Origin: Polyangiaceae bacterium
GTDB taxonomy: Bacteria; Myxococcota_A; Polyangia; Polyangiales; Polyangiaceae
Assembly (NCBI GenBank): GCA_041389725.1
Contig: JAWKRG010000008.1
Span: 310,001 to 374,000, forward strand
DNA: 64,000 bases
Direction of reading: 5' to 3'
Position 1 is the first letter of the stretch. Every line of letters starts with the position of its first letter. The notes under the pieces were generated by a model. That model had not been told where the DNA came from. It saw only the letters and a program-made list of their open reading frames with translations, and did not search any database. This document shows positions 33,696 through 43,335 of the stretch, piece after piece. A program made the translations under genes and the position numbers.

Positions 33696-35111
33696 CTAGA
33701 TCGTGCGTAGGACGCGCCTGCCGTCGCTGCCTACCACCACCAAGGGAGCCGCTGCGGGTGCCCCGACGGGCTCAGACGCCTCGTCGACCACTTCACCCAA
33801 TAGGTCATAGTCGGTGGTTTGCGTCACGCGCACCTCGCGGATTTGCCCGGGAAGGCAGTCGCCGCTGAGATAGACGACACCGTCGATCTCGGGCGCCTGT
33901 CCGCGATGGCGGCCCACGAGCACCAACTCGCTCTCCTCGCTGGGGCCCTCCACCAAGACTTCGAGCTGTTGCCCCATTCGCTGCTTGTTGCGGCGTCGAC
34001 TGATGCGGCGTTGCAGCGCCATCAGCTTGCTCACGCGCGCGCGCGCCGTCTTGCGCGGCACCTTTCCATCTTGCTGAAAGCTCTGGCTCGACTCCTCGTC
34101 CGAGTAGAGGAAGGCGCCGACGTGGTCGAATTCGGCCCAGGTCACGAAGTCGATCAGTTCCTGGAAGTCTTCCTCTGTCTCCCCAGGGTGACCCAGGATG
34201 AACGCGGAGCGAATCGTCAGATCCGGAATACGCTCCCGCATTCTTTGCACCAGCCGCCGCTGGGCGCCGCCGCCGACACCGCGTCGCATGCGACGCAGCA
34301 TGTCGCTGCTGGCGTGCTGTAGCGGCATGTCGACGTAGGGCAGCACCCGCGGGTGTTGCGCGATCAGGTCGAGCAAAGCATCGCTCAGCTTCTCGGGATA
34401 GAGATAGAAGAGGCGCAGCCACCGCAGGCCAGGGACCTCCGCGACCCGTTCCACCAGCCGAAGGAGGTTGCTGCCGTCGTCGCGATCGCGTCCGTAGGAA
34501 ACGGTGTCTTGGCTGACCAGGTTCACCTCGAGCACGCCGCGCGCGGCGAGGGCTTCCACCTCGCGCACCACGTCGTCGGCGGAGCGGGAGCGCTGTCGCC
34601 CGCGCAGCGACGGGATGACGCAGAAGGAGCAACTGCGGCTGCAACCCTCGGCGATCTTCACGTAGGCGCTCGCGCCGCGCGTGCTCAGTACTCGTGGATC
34701 GCTCGCGCTGATCACCCAGTCTGCGGGCGTGCCCACCCACATGCGCGGCGCGGTGCCCGCCAACACGGGGCCGAGGCGCAGCATGTCGCTGGAGCCCAGG
34801 AAGTGATCCACCTCGGGCATTTCTGCGGCGAGTTCGTCGGGGTGTCGCTGGCTGAGGCATCCGGTCACCACGAGCTTCTCGCAAACGCCCCTGTGCTTGA
34901 GCTCGGCGAGTTGCAGGATGGTCTCGATGCTCTCCTGCTTGGCCGCGTCGATGAAGCCGCAGGTGTTGACGACGATGACTTCGGCTGCTTCGGGTTCGGC
35001 TACGTGTCGATAGCCCGCACGCTCCGCAACGCCGAGCATCACCTCGCTGTCCACTCGATTCTTGGGACATCCGAGGCTGACGAAGTGAACGGTTTTGTCG
35101 TGGCCGGCCAT
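33696..35111 (-). CDS. rimO: Ribosomal protein S12 methylthiotransferase RimO
   Basis: 471 residues. RimO adds a methylthio group to an Asp of ribosomal protein S12. The N-terminal UPF0004 domain has VSLGCPKNRVDSE and VVNTCGFIDAAKQES. The radical SAM cluster is CSRSCSFCVIPSLRGRQRS, and AFILGHPGETEEDFQ follows. The TRAM domain is near 400-440 (LEVLVEGPSEESELVLVGRHRGQAPEIDG). The DAAKQES segment and missing tRNA-type features favour RimO over MiaB. A 25-residue tail after the TRAM domain is unusual. It lies 25 bases after carA. Confidence 0.95.
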   Translation of the reverse strand: MAGHDKTVHFVSLGCPKNRVDSEVMLGVAERAGYRHVAEPEAAEVIVVNTCGFIDAAKQESIETILQLAELKHRGVCEKLVVTGCLSQRHPDELAAEMPEVDHFLGSSDMLRLGPVLAGTAPRMWVGTPADWVISASDPRVLSTRGASAYVKIAEGCSRSCSFCVIPSLRGRQRSRSADDVVREVEALAARGVLEVNLVSQDTVSYGRDRDDGSNLLRLVERVAEVPGLRWLRLFYLYPEKLSDALLDLIAQHPRVLPYVDMPLQHASSDMLRRMRRGVGGGAQRRLVQRMRERIPDLTIRSAFILGHPGETEEDFQELIDFVTWAEFDHVGAFLYSDEESSQSFQQDGKVPRKTARARVSKLMALQRRISRRRNKQRMGQQLEVLVEGPSEESELVLVGRHRGQAPEIDGVVYLSGDCLPGQIREVRVTQTTDYDLLGEVVDEASEPVGAPAAAPLVVVGSDGRRVLRTI

Positions 35112-35136
35112 GGTCAGAAGTGGCGGGGCGCCGCAG

Positions 35137-36267
35137 TCACGCGCAGGCTTCCACCAGTTTGCGGAAGCGCCCGAACAAGTGCAGCGTGTCGTGCGGTCCG
35201 GCGGCGGCTTCGGGGTGGAACTGAACGCTGAAAGCGTTGGCGTCCGGGATCTCCAGGCCTTCGCTGGTGCCGTCGTTGAGGTGCAAGTACGTGGTCTGAG
35301 CGCGTCCCGCCAGGCTGTCCACGTCGACCACGAAGCCGTGGTTCTGGCTCGTGATCTCGACGCGGCGAGTCTTCAGATCTTGGACGGGTTGGTTCAGGCC
35401 GCGGTGGCCGAACTTGAGCTTGTAGGTGCGCGCGCCGAGCGCCAGGCTGAGCAGCTGGTGCCCCAAGCAGATGCCGAAGATGGGGCGCTTGCCCACCAGA
35501 TCCCGGATGGTGGCGATGGCATGCTCCACGGCCGCCGGATCTCCAGGTCCGTTCGAGAGGAAGATGCCCGCCGGTTGCTGCGCCAACACCTGCTCCGCAC
35601 TACTGCTGGCCGGCATGACGCTGACTTCGAAGCCCGCATCGACCAGGCAGCGCAGGATGTTGCGCTTGGCGCCGTAGTCCAGAGCTACCACCTTGAAGCG
35701 CTCGTCCTCGGCCGCGGCGGCAATCCCCAAGGGAGACTGCCATGCGGCGCGGGATTCGCTGAACGAGTACGGCGCGCGGCAGCTGACCCGCTGCACCAGA
35801 TCCAAGCCCTCCATGCTGGGCAAGGCGCGTGCGCGATCGACCAGGTCGTCAGCGTTCGTCGTGCCGATACAGCCGTTCTGCGAACCCTTGTCGCGGAGGT
35901 GCGCGGTCAGGGCGCGAGTATCCACGCCACTGATGGCGACGACGTTGTGCGTTCGTAGGTATTGGTCGAGCCCGGTTTCCGCCCGCCAGTTGCTCGTCCA
36001 CTCACTGGCGTCGCGCATCACGAACCCGCTGACCGCCGGCGCATCCGCGCGCCCCTCGTGGTCTTCCGCATTGATGCCGGTATTGCCGATGTGCGGCGCG
36101 GTCATCGTCACGATCTGGCCGCAATAGCTGGGGTCCGTCAGGACCTCCTGGTAGCCGGTCATGCCGGTAGTGAACACGACCTCGCCGTCGGCCACGCCAT
36201 CCGCGCCGAAGGCGACGCCGGAAAAGCACGTGCCGTCGGCCAGCGCCAGAGTGGCTTTCCTTCGCAT
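35137..36267 (-). CDS. carA: Carbamoyl phosphate synthase small subunit
   Basis: 376 residues. CarA supplies ammonia from glutamine to CarB. The N-terminal domain (ALADGTCFSGVAFGADG, VVFTTGMTGYQEVLTDPSY) is followed by a class I glutamine amidotransferase with the catalytic Cys in FGICLGHQLLSLALG and the His/Glu pair in VQFHPEAAAGP. The ATG at 36265-36267 gives the usual CarA start; a GTG six bases upstream overlaps the pyrC stop and is an alternative. carB is not in the window. Grouping with pyrC puts it in pyrimidine synthesis. Confidence 0.96.
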   Translation of the reverse strand: MRRKATLALADGTCFSGVAFGADGVADGEVVFTTGMTGYQEVLTDPSYCGQIVTMTAPHIGNTGINAEDHEGRADAPAVSGFVMRDASEWTSNWRAETGLDQYLRTHNVVAISGVDTRALTAHLRDKGSQNGCIGTTNADDLVDRARALPSMEGLDLVQRVSCRAPYSFSESRAAWQSPLGIAAAAEDERFKVVALDYGAKRNILRCLVDAGFEVSVMPASSSAEQVLAQQPAGIFLSNGPGDPAAVEHAIATIRDLVGKRPIFGICLGHQLLSLALGARTYKLKFGHRGLNQPVQDLKTRRVEITSQNHGFVVDVDSLAGRAQTTYLHLNDGTSEGLEIPDANAFSVQFHPEAAAGPHDTLHLFGRFRKLVEACA

Positions 36268-36269
36268 GG

Positions 36270-37586
36270 TCACGAGGCGTCCCCGGCGAGCTGCTCGAAG
36301 GCCACGCGTCCCTGGGCCAGCGTGAGCAGAACCTTGCCATGCAGTGGCCGATCCAGAAGCGGCGTGTTCCGGCTCTTGCTAGCGCTGCCGCGTTCGCTCA
36401 GAGTCCAGCGCGCTTCGGGGTCCACCAGCACCAGCTCTGCCAGCGCTCCGGTTGCGATGCGCGGCGGAGTCAGGCCTGCGATACGCGCCGGTGCAATGGC
36501 CAGAGCGTCGATCAAGCGGGTCAGGGTCAGGCCTTCCTGTCCCACCAGGGACAGCAGCGCACCGAAGCAAAGCTCGAGACCCACCATGCCCGGGGACGCC
36601 TCTTGGAACTCGCAGTCCTTTTCCATGCTGCTGTGCGGAGCGTGGTCCGTTGCGATCGCGTCGATGGTTCCGTCCGCCAGCGCACGGCGCAGGGCCGCGA
36701 CGTCTTCCGCCTCACGCAGTGGCGGGTTCACCTTGCACGCGGTGTCGTAGCCCAGCACGTTCTCGTCGGTGAGAAGCAGGTGGTGAGGCGTCACCTCGGC
36801 CGTGACCGGCACGCCGCGGCCCTTGGCCTCCGCGACCAGCGCAGCGGAACCCCGGGTGGACAGATGCGCCACGTGGTAGCGCGCTTGGATGTAGTCGGCG
36901 AGGATGAGATCCCGCGCCACGATGACGTCTTCGGCCACGCGCGGCCAGCCTCGGAGGCCCATCTGCGCGCTGATCCGGCCCTCGTGCATTTGTGCGCCAC
37001 GGGTCAATTCGTGATCCTCGGCGTGTTGAATCACGACCAAGTCGAAGGTCTTGGCGTACTCCAGCGCGCGGCGCATCACTGCGGAGTTCATCACGCACAC
37101 CCCGTCGTCGCTGACGGCAACCGCACCCGCCTCGCGCAGTTCGGCCATCTCTGTCAGTTCGCTGCCCTGCTGACCGCGCGTGATGGCGCCGATGGGGTGC
37201 AAGCTGGCGCCGCCGACTTCGCGCGCCCGCGCCAGCATCATCTCCGTCACCGCCCGCGTGTCGTTGACGGGTTTGGTGTTGGGCATGACGCACACGTGGG
37301 CGTACCCGCCACGCGCCGCCGCGGTCAGGCCGCTGCGGATGTCCTCTTTGTACTCCTGCCCTGGTTCCCGCAGATGCGCGTGGAGATCCGTGAAGGCTGG
37401 CAAGAGCCAGCGTCCGCGGCCGTCCACGACGCGAACGCGTTCGGAATCGAGCAAGGAGGTGGCGGCGTCCTTGCCGACGCGCTCGATGCGCCCGCGCTCG
37501 ACCACCACGTCGGCCACCGCGTCCTGGGAAGTGGTCGGGTCAATCACCCGGGCTCCTCGCACTACCAGCGTGTCGGGATCTGCCAT
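36270..37586 (-). CDS. pyrC: Dihydroorotase
   Basis: 438 residues, class I dihydroorotase length. It closes carbamoyl aspartate to dihydroorotate. Metal site: FTDLHAHLREPGQE, the zinc-bridging region, IQHAEDHEL, VTPHHLLLTDE, and the catalytic Asp in IATDHAPHS. All residues expected of an active enzyme are present, unlike the inactive PyrC-like proteins that partner some PyrB. pyrB is not adjacent. The stop abuts or overlaps the carA start. Confidence 0.94.
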   Translation of the reverse strand: MADPDTLVVRGARVIDPTTSQDAVADVVVERGRIERVGKDAATSLLDSERVRVVDGRGRWLLPAFTDLHAHLREPGQEYKEDIRSGLTAAARGGYAHVCVMPNTKPVNDTRAVTEMMLARAREVGGASLHPIGAITRGQQGSELTEMAELREAGAVAVSDDGVCVMNSAVMRRALEYAKTFDLVVIQHAEDHELTRGAQMHEGRISAQMGLRGWPRVAEDVIVARDLILADYIQARYHVAHLSTRGSAALVAEAKGRGVPVTAEVTPHHLLLTDENVLGYDTACKVNPPLREAEDVAALRRALADGTIDAIATDHAPHSSMEKDCEFQEASPGMVGLELCFGALLSLVGQEGLTLTRLIDALAIAPARIAGLTPPRIATGALAELVLVDPEARWTLSERGSASKSRNTPLLDRPLHGKVLLTLAQGRVAFEQLAGDAS

Positions 37587-37627
37587 GCCGCGGCCCTGAT
37601 ACCACGCACCGCCGCGCGACGGTTCCG

Positions 37628-38968
37628 TCAGCGGTGGCGTCGTCGGCGCCCGAGCAGAAATGCCAATGGGATCGCGAAGATCCAGGATGGCAGTCGGACA
37701 CGCCGGCCGACCGCGATGCAGTTGCAGTCGCCGGGCTCCGGCGCAGGTGGCGCGTCAGGGCCCGCGTCGCCGCCGTCTGCGCCGCCGCTGCCGGCATCGG
37801 TGCAACGCCCCAACAGCTCACACAGCGCAGGCCACGCGCTGGTGCAGAGCGACTCGGTGCCCGAGCCGGAAGGGCAGGGCGCCGGGCCTTGCACGTCATC
37901 GAGGCGAAACACTGGCGTGAAGTCGACGCTGCCGCCCCCCAAACTCGGCGCGTCGACGCGACCCAACTCGAAGCCCTGCTCGAACTGGGAGCCGCAGACG
38001 TAGAGACTCTGAGACGTCCAGGTGAGACAGTTGACCGGACCCTCGTGCACCCGAGTGAAAACGTGGTCTGAGGTCTTCGCGTGCCACAGCCCTAGCGTTT
38101 GCGGATCCACGACCGCTCCGCCCTTTGGATCACCGTAGCCAATGGTGACTTCATCGCCGCTGGGGGACAGGGCGAAGCCGAGCATGCGCCCCGTGCCGGC
38201 GAAGATCTCTGTGAAGGATTGACCACCATCATCCGTGAGCAGCAATCGATTGGTTTGCGAGCCTGCGATGCGCAGGTAGACCCGCAGCGGATCCGTCGGG
38301 CTGACGGCGCCGATGAAGGGTGAGTTCTGGATGTCCGCGCTCGGCACGGTGAAGGATTGCCAGCTCTGCCCCGCGTCGTTGGTCGCGTAGAGCAGGCCTG
38401 CACTGCCGCTGCCGAGGCCAGAAACGTAGATGCGGTTCGGATCGCTTGGCGCCGGGTCGAGGGTGAGGCCCAGGAATGCCTCGGGCAATGCGCTGCCGAG
38501 CTGGTTGAAAGTCACGCCTTCGTCGCTGGAGCGCCACAGCAGCGTCTCGAAGTTCCCGCCGCCTTTGCCGGTGGACGTGAGCACGTAGACGATCCGAGGG
38601 TCCGTCTTGTCGACAGTGACGTCGACCGCGTAGCGGTCCTTCAACTGCGGGTCGGGAAACGTGAAGTCGCAGCCCTTGGGATCTCCGCGACGCAAGCCGT
38701 CGAAGATGCCGGCGATCAACGCACCACCTTGGGTGACTCCCAGGGCGGGATCCTCCACGCCGCTGTAGCCGATCGCTTGTTCACACACCCAGTGCCAGTT
38801 CTTGCCGCCGTCCTTGGACAGCACCAACCCGAAGGTGGAGCGCAACGCGAGGGAGTTCGGATCCTTGGGCGCCACCACCAGCTGCTGCGCCAGGGGAAAG
38901 CGCCCATTGGCGGAAGCACCGAGGCACTGCAAAAGCGCCGCCAGGCCGACGAGGTATCCGCGCTTCAC
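37628..38968 (-). CDS. Exported beta-propeller protein with MYXO-CTERM-like tail
   Basis: 446 residues from a GTG overlapping the GMC oxidoreductase stop (GTGA). A signal peptide (GYLVGLAALLQCLGASA) is followed by sialidase/BNR-type repeats (LSKDGGKNWHWVC, RSSDEGVTFNQLG, ATNDAGQSWQSFT, LTDDGGQSFTEI), the Asp-box pattern of a propeller. A Gly/Asp/Pro-rich linker precedes the tail: GDCNC, a hydrophobic stretch (LPSWIFAIPLAFLLG) and RRRRHR. This matches the layout of MYXO-CTERM sorting tags, which hold proteins at the outer membrane. The substrate or ligand is unknown. Confidence 0.82.
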   Translation of the reverse strand: MKRGYLVGLAALLQCLGASANGRFPLAQQLVVAPKDPNSLALRSTFGLVLSKDGGKNWHWVCEQAIGYSGVEDPALGVTQGGALIAGIFDGLRRGDPKGCDFTFPDPQLKDRYAVDVTVDKTDPRIVYVLTSTGKGGGNFETLLWRSSDEGVTFNQLGSALPEAFLGLTLDPAPSDPNRIYVSGLGSGSAGLLYATNDAGQSWQSFTVPSADIQNSPFIGAVSPTDPLRVYLRIAGSQTNRLLLTDDGGQSFTEIFAGTGRMLGFALSPSGDEVTIGYGDPKGGAVVDPQTLGLWHAKTSDHVFTRVHEGPVNCLTWTSQSLYVCGSQFEQGFELGRVDAPSLGGGSVDFTPVFRLDDVQGPAPCPSGSGTESLCTSAWPALCELLGRCTDAGSGGADGGDAGPDAPPAPEPGDCNCIAVGRRVRLPSWIFAIPLAFLLGRRRRHR

Positions 38969-40539
38969 TCGGGCAACATAGCAGATGGTCGCAGCGAGGG
39001 CGGTGCGCTGCGCTGCCGCCGCTCGCTACGCCGCTCCGCAAGCGTTCGCTCCGCGAGGGACTCGCCGAGCAGGTAGGCGACTGCGGAGATCGTATGCTGC
39101 GGGTTCACCCCCAAGTTCGTGGGAAAAACGCTGGAATCCGCGACGTATAGGTTCCCGACCTCGTGGCACTGCAGCGCGGGGTTCACCACACTGCGGCCAG
39201 GGCTCGGACCGAGCACGGCCGTGCCGAAGAGATGCGCCGCGATGCAGTGATAGCGCGCCGGGTCGTGGTCGAGGGCGTCGAGTGCCTTCAGGGCGTCGGC
39301 CGACGTGATGCGCTCGGGCAAGCCGTAGACGCCGGGATAGACGGCTGCGGCGCCGGCCTCGAACATCAACTCACCGAGCGTGCGCACTCCGCGCGCCAGT
39401 ACGCGGACGTCTTCCGTCGTGAGGTCGTAGTTCAGGCGCGTGCCGCCGAACATGCCGAGCCCGACCGAGCCATGCGCCTTGGCTCGCACCTGCACGCCCC
39501 ACACCGCCAGATGGTCGTAGTCTGCAATCTGGTTCACCAGGGCGGCGCCGAGCCCTGGCAGGCGTGCTGCCATCAGTTCCACCGGCATGGCGACGGTCTC
39601 GAACTTCATGCGTTCGTGCCAGAAGTGAGTGCTCTCGAAGCTCTGGGTGGCGCCCACGCGTAGTTTCACGGGTACGTCGAACTCGCCGACCACGGCGGTT
39701 CCTGGGTGCGCCTGAAGGCGTCGACCCACGAGGCCCGACCGAGTGCCGAGCTTCGAGCGCAGCAAGATCTGCGGCGTCTGAATGGCGCTGGCCGCCAGGA
39801 CCACGGCATGGCGTGCTTTCAGGCGCATTCGCGGGCCACGCAGCCCACCGCCCCGTTCTGCCTGGCGCACCCAAACGCCGTCGGCACGGTCGCCCTTCAG
39901 GCTCACTCGTTGCACACTGAGACCCGCGTGGAGCCTCGCTCCCGCTCGAAGCGCACGGGGGACCATGGTGTTGGCCATGCTTTGCTTGCGACCGCTGGGG
40001 CAACCTTGGTTGCAGTGGGAGCTGCCTTGGCAGTCCACCACGTTGCGAGCGATCGCGTTGCCCTGCAGCCCGCGGGCAGCCAGCGCGTTCTTCATCAGTA
40101 CACCGTTCCCACCGAGGAGCCGCTCCGGCGTGGGCGCCACGGAGAGCGCCACGTCCAGCTCATCGAACGCCCGGGTCAGTTCGTCGTAGGACCAGCGGTC
40201 CGACAGACCGAACTCTTGTCGCCAGAGGGCGTGGATGGGTTCGGGCATGCGATGAATGATCGCGCCGTTGATCACCGTGGTCCCGCCCACGCAGCGACCT
40301 TGGAGAATGGGCGTCACGCTGCGCCCCATCGCAGCCTGGAAGCCGCCCTCTCGCCACAGGTGTTTCAGGGAAGACGCCATGTCCGTGCGCAATACTTCCG
40401 GCAGCACTTCGGGACCTTCCTCCAACAGGATCACGTCGACCCCGCGTTCGGCCAGCACCGCGGCGACCACCGCACCCGCGGCGCCGCTGCCGACCACGAT
40501 GACGTCCGCCTCGTCGTGGATCTCACTACCCGCGGTCAT
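38965..40539 (-). CDS. GMC-family FAD-dependent oxidoreductase
   Basis: 524 residues. The ATG at 40537-40539 overlaps the stop of the small membrane-protein gene. The FAD motif is VIVVGSGAAGAVVAAVLAERG, followed by GGTTVINGAI, and near the C-terminus VADSSVFPTNLGVNPQHTIS, with the GMC catalytic His. A Cys cluster (CQGSSHCNQGCPSG) is typical of the long-chain alcohol and sterol oxidase branch. An upstream in-frame extension is rejected. It probably oxidises an alcohol group on a lipid or sterol-like substrate; the substrate is not determined. Confidence 0.88.
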   Translation of the reverse strand: MTAGSEIHDEADVIVVGSGAAGAVVAAVLAERGVDVILLEEGPEVLPEVLRTDMASSLKHLWREGGFQAAMGRSVTPILQGRCVGGTTVINGAIIHRMPEPIHALWRQEFGLSDRWSYDELTRAFDELDVALSVAPTPERLLGGNGVLMKNALAARGLQGNAIARNVVDCQGSSHCNQGCPSGRKQSMANTMVPRALRAGARLHAGLSVQRVSLKGDRADGVWVRQAERGGGLRGPRMRLKARHAVVLAASAIQTPQILLRSKLGTRSGLVGRRLQAHPGTAVVGEFDVPVKLRVGATQSFESTHFWHERMKFETVAMPVELMAARLPGLGAALVNQIADYDHLAVWGVQVRAKAHGSVGLGMFGGTRLNYDLTTEDVRVLARGVRTLGELMFEAGAAAVYPGVYGLPERITSADALKALDALDHDPARYHCIAAHLFGTAVLGPSPGRSVVNPALQCHEVGNLYVADSSVFPTNLGVNPQHTISAVAYLLGESLAERTLAERRSERRQRSAPPSLRPSAMLPE

Positions 40540-40955
40540 GGCGCGGCCGACCAGGTCGGGGGGGAAGCGTCGCGCGGTTCGAGCCCCAAACGCGCCTGCA
40601 CCGCAGGCGGCGACAGGCGGCAAAAGCAAGCCAGTGCCTTGAAGAACAAGGGGATCTCGCGCAGCACGTAGAAGCGACTCGCCTTCATGGTGCGCAGCAG
40701 CTGCAAGCGTTCCGCCGCGCCCAGGCCGCTGAACGTCGTCAAGCGTCCCAGCAGCAGCGGCGGTGACAGTGCGACCACGATCAGGAAGAGGCGTAGCCCG
40801 AGCCAGAGCCGCGGCGGTGCGACCTCAGCGAGGTCCGTCAGGTATGCGTCAGCGCTGCAGCCGACGCCCACCTCGGGCAAGCGCGGCTCTCCTGCGGGCA
40901 GGATGACTTCGAAGAGCTCGGCCGTCAGGCGACGCTCCCACGCGGTCAGTCGCAT
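40536..40955 (-). CDS. Small protein preceding GMC oxidoreductase, probable partner
   Basis: 139 residues with one likely membrane segment (LWLGLRLFLIVVALSPPLLLG). The rest is helical (MRLTAWERRLTAELFEVIL, AERLQLLRTMKASRFYVLREI). Its stop overlaps the GMC start, so the two products are probably made in equal amount. Small companion subunits beside GMC enzymes are common, but I do not recognise this one. It could anchor the oxidoreductase or pass on electrons (inference). Confidence 0.7.
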   Translation of the reverse strand: MRLTAWERRLTAELFEVILPAGEPRLPEVGVGCSADAYLTDLAEVAPPRLWLGLRLFLIVVALSPPLLLGRLTTFSGLGAAERLQLLRTMKASRFYVLREIPLFFKALACFCRLSPPAVQARLGLEPRDASPPTWSAAP

Positions 40956-40973
40956 CGGCCCCTTTCCGCCGCG

Positions 40974-41924
40974 TCAGAGCCGCTCGCGTCCGTGCTCCGC
41001 GTCCCAGTCGATGAGGGGACCGCGAGGAACGACGCGAGTGGGGTTCACCATCGGATGGCTGCGGAAGTAGTGCTGCTTCACGTAGTCGATGAAGATGGTC
41101 TTGCGGATCTCCGGGATCTGCGCGAGCTCCAAGGTGAAGCCCCACAAACTCGGGTAGTCCCGCAGCCGCTTCAGGTTGCACTTGAAGTGGTAGTGATAGA
41201 CCGGGTCGAAGCGCAGCAGCGTCGAGAACAAGCAGATATCCGCTTCCGTCAAGCGTTTGCCCAGCAAGTAGCGCTGGCCCGAGAGCTTGGCCTCGTAGCG
41301 GTCCAACGTCGCAAACAGTTGCTCGACCGCCTCGTCGTAGGCTGCCTGGGTCGTGGCGAACCCCGAGCGATACACGCCGTTGTTGATGGGATGATAAAAG
41401 TCATCGATCGCCGCGTCGACTTCTGCATCCATGCCCTCGGGGCACAGATCCCAGTCCGACGTGCCGAGTCGCCGCAGGTGGCGCGACATCATGCGGAGGA
41501 TCTCGCGGGACTCGTTGTTGACGATGCCGCCGTGCTTCGTGTCCCACAGCACGGGGACCGTCACGCGACCCGAGTAGTCGTTCTTCGCACGCGTGTAGAC
41601 CTCACGGAGGTAGCTGCTGCCGAACAGTTGATCGCCCGTGCCGCCGTCCTTCGCCTCGAAGGTCCAGCCCTCGTCGCCCATCTCGGGATGGACGACGGAC
41701 ACGCTGATCGCGTCTTCGAGATGGTACAGCGCTCTGCCCATGAGCGTGCGATGGGCCCAGGGACAAGCGTGGGCCACGTACAGGTGGTACCGCCCCGCCT
41801 CGACGTCGAAGTGGCCGCCGGGTTCGACTCGTTGGCGAAAGGCGGCGGTCTCGCGAACGAAGCGTCCCTTCTCGTCCGGGCGGTACCATTCGCTCGTCCA
41901 GACTCCGTCCACCATTCGGCCCAT
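40974..41924 (-). CDS. Xi-class glutathione transferase / glutathionyl-hydroquinone reductase-like
   Basis: 316 residues. The ATG at 41922-41924 begins MGRMVDGVWTSEWY, matching the usual start of the family; the longer TTG reading is rejected. Key site: AHACPWAHRTLMGRAL, with the catalytic Cys, then VTVPVLWDTKHGGIVNNESREI, which fits the glutathione-binding thioredoxin fold. The C-terminal helical domain has LLGKRLTEADICLFSTLLRFD and YHYHFKCNLKRL. Such enzymes reduce glutathionyl-hydroquinones. It is downstream of hutI by 47 bases. Confidence 0.92.
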   Translation of the reverse strand: MGRMVDGVWTSEWYRPDEKGRFVRETAAFRQRVEPGGHFDVEAGRYHLYVAHACPWAHRTLMGRALYHLEDAISVSVVHPEMGDEGWTFEAKDGGTGDQLFGSSYLREVYTRAKNDYSGRVTVPVLWDTKHGGIVNNESREILRMMSRHLRRLGTSDWDLCPEGMDAEVDAAIDDFYHPINNGVYRSGFATTQAAYDEAVEQLFATLDRYEAKLSGQRYLLGKRLTEADICLFSTLLRFDPVYHYHFKCNLKRLRDYPSLWGFTLELAQIPEIRKTIFIDYVKQHYFRSHPMVNPTRVVPRGPLIDWDAEHGRERL

Positions 41925-41971
41925 GAGAGCCCGAGCATCACGGAAGCTGGCGCCGAACACAAGGGTCCGCG

Positions 41972-43240
41972 TCAATGGGCGCGCGAAGCCGCGACCTTTC
42001 CGTCGACGACCACGGTTCGTACCGGATTGATGCCGAAGGCGTAGCCCAAGAAGCGGTACTCGGGCACATCGCAGACGAGTAGATTCGCCCGCTTTCCGGG
42101 CTCCAGGCTACCCACGCTGCGCTGACGCCCGAGCGCGTGGGCGGCGTTGATGGTCGAAGCGACCACGGCTTCCGCGACCGACAGCCCTTGCGTCCGACAG
42201 GCGATGGCGATGGCCATGGGCATGCAAGGCGTGAAAGACGAGCCAGGGTTCATGTCCGTGGCCAAGGCCACGGGCACGCCGCTGTCGACCAGACGGCGAC
42301 CAGGCGCATGCTCATGCTGCGCCAAGTGGAACGCGACGGCAGGCAGAAGTACCGCAATCGGCGGAGACTGGGCGGACGCCAAAGCCGTGAGCGTGTCGTC
42401 CCCGACGTTCTCCAGGTGGTCGACGCTGGTCGCGCCCAGTTCGATGGCGAGGCGCGTAGCACCCAGATCCGTGAACTGCTCTGCGTGTAGCTTCAGTGCG
42501 TAGCCGAGGGCTTTCGCTTCGCGACAGAGCCGCGCCGTCTCGTCGAGGTCGAAGGCTTCACGTTCGCAGAACACGTCGAAGAACTCGGCCAGCCCGCGTT
42601 CCTTCGCCTCTCGCGCGGTGGCGATGACGAGTTCCACGTAGGCTTCGCGCCGCTGCTTGTACTCCGGAGGGACTACGTGGGCGCCCAAGAAAGTGCTCAC
42701 GACTTCCGCCGGCAACTCCGCGGCGAGCTGCCGTGCGACGCCGAGCAGCTTCAGTTCTCCCTCGCGGTCGAGACAATAGCCGCTCTTCACTTCCAGGGTC
42801 GTGGTGCCGAACTCCAAGGCGGTGCGCGCCCAGCGCCGGGCACCCGCCAGCAGGGCCTCGGCGCTGGCGGCACGGGTTCGCTTCACCGTGCTCAGGATCC
42901 CACCGCCCCGCCGGAGGATGTCCAAGTAGTCAGCGCCCTGCATACGCTGCTCCCATTCGTCCGCACGATCCCCCGCAAACACGAGATGTGTGTGCGAGTC
43001 CACGAAGCCCGGCACCACCACGCCTCCGCAAGCGTCCACGATCTCATCCGCGTCGTCGCGGTGGTCGCGGCGCAGGCGTTCGCTGGCTCCCACGGCCACG
43101 ATGCGGCCGTCTTTCGCAAAGACGCCTGCGTCGCGCAGCACGCCGAGCTCGCTCTGCCGTTTGCCCCGCGCCGGGGCTTCGGAAAAGCCGCTGACGGTCA
43201 CCACCTCGGCGGCGTTGAGGATGAGGAGCCCTTTGCTCAT
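41972..43240 (-). CDS. hutI: Imidazolonepropionase
   Basis: 422 residues. HutI opens the imidazolone ring in histidine degradation. Metal-dependent amidohydrolase motifs: VPGFVDSHTHLVFAG, GTTTLEVKSGYCLD, TFLGAHVVPPEY, ALKLHAEQFTDLG, and LATDMNPGSSFTPCMP near the end. The ATG at 43238-43240 has AGGAG six bases upstream. No hutU, hutH or hutF is in the window, so this gene is separate from any hut cluster here, unlike in many bacteria. Confidence 0.96.
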   Translation of the reverse strand: MSKGLLILNAAEVVTVSGFSEAPARGKRQSELGVLRDAGVFAKDGRIVAVGASERLRRDHRDDADEIVDACGGVVVPGFVDSHTHLVFAGDRADEWEQRMQGADYLDILRRGGGILSTVKRTRAASAEALLAGARRWARTALEFGTTTLEVKSGYCLDREGELKLLGVARQLAAELPAEVVSTFLGAHVVPPEYKQRREAYVELVIATAREAKERGLAEFFDVFCEREAFDLDETARLCREAKALGYALKLHAEQFTDLGATRLAIELGATSVDHLENVGDDTLTALASAQSPPIAVLLPAVAFHLAQHEHAPGRRLVDSGVPVALATDMNPGSSFTPCMPMAIAIACRTQGLSVAEAVVASTINAAHALGRQRSVGSLEPGKRANLLVCDVPEYRFLGYAFGINPVRTVVVDGKVAASRAH

Positions 43241-43335
43241 GGCTCCTCCTACTCCCGTGGCTGGCAGAGGGCGAGGGGCGACCCCGCCGCGGGACTCCGG
43301 CGCGCCGATGGCGGCGAGCATGGTATAGGGGCGTC

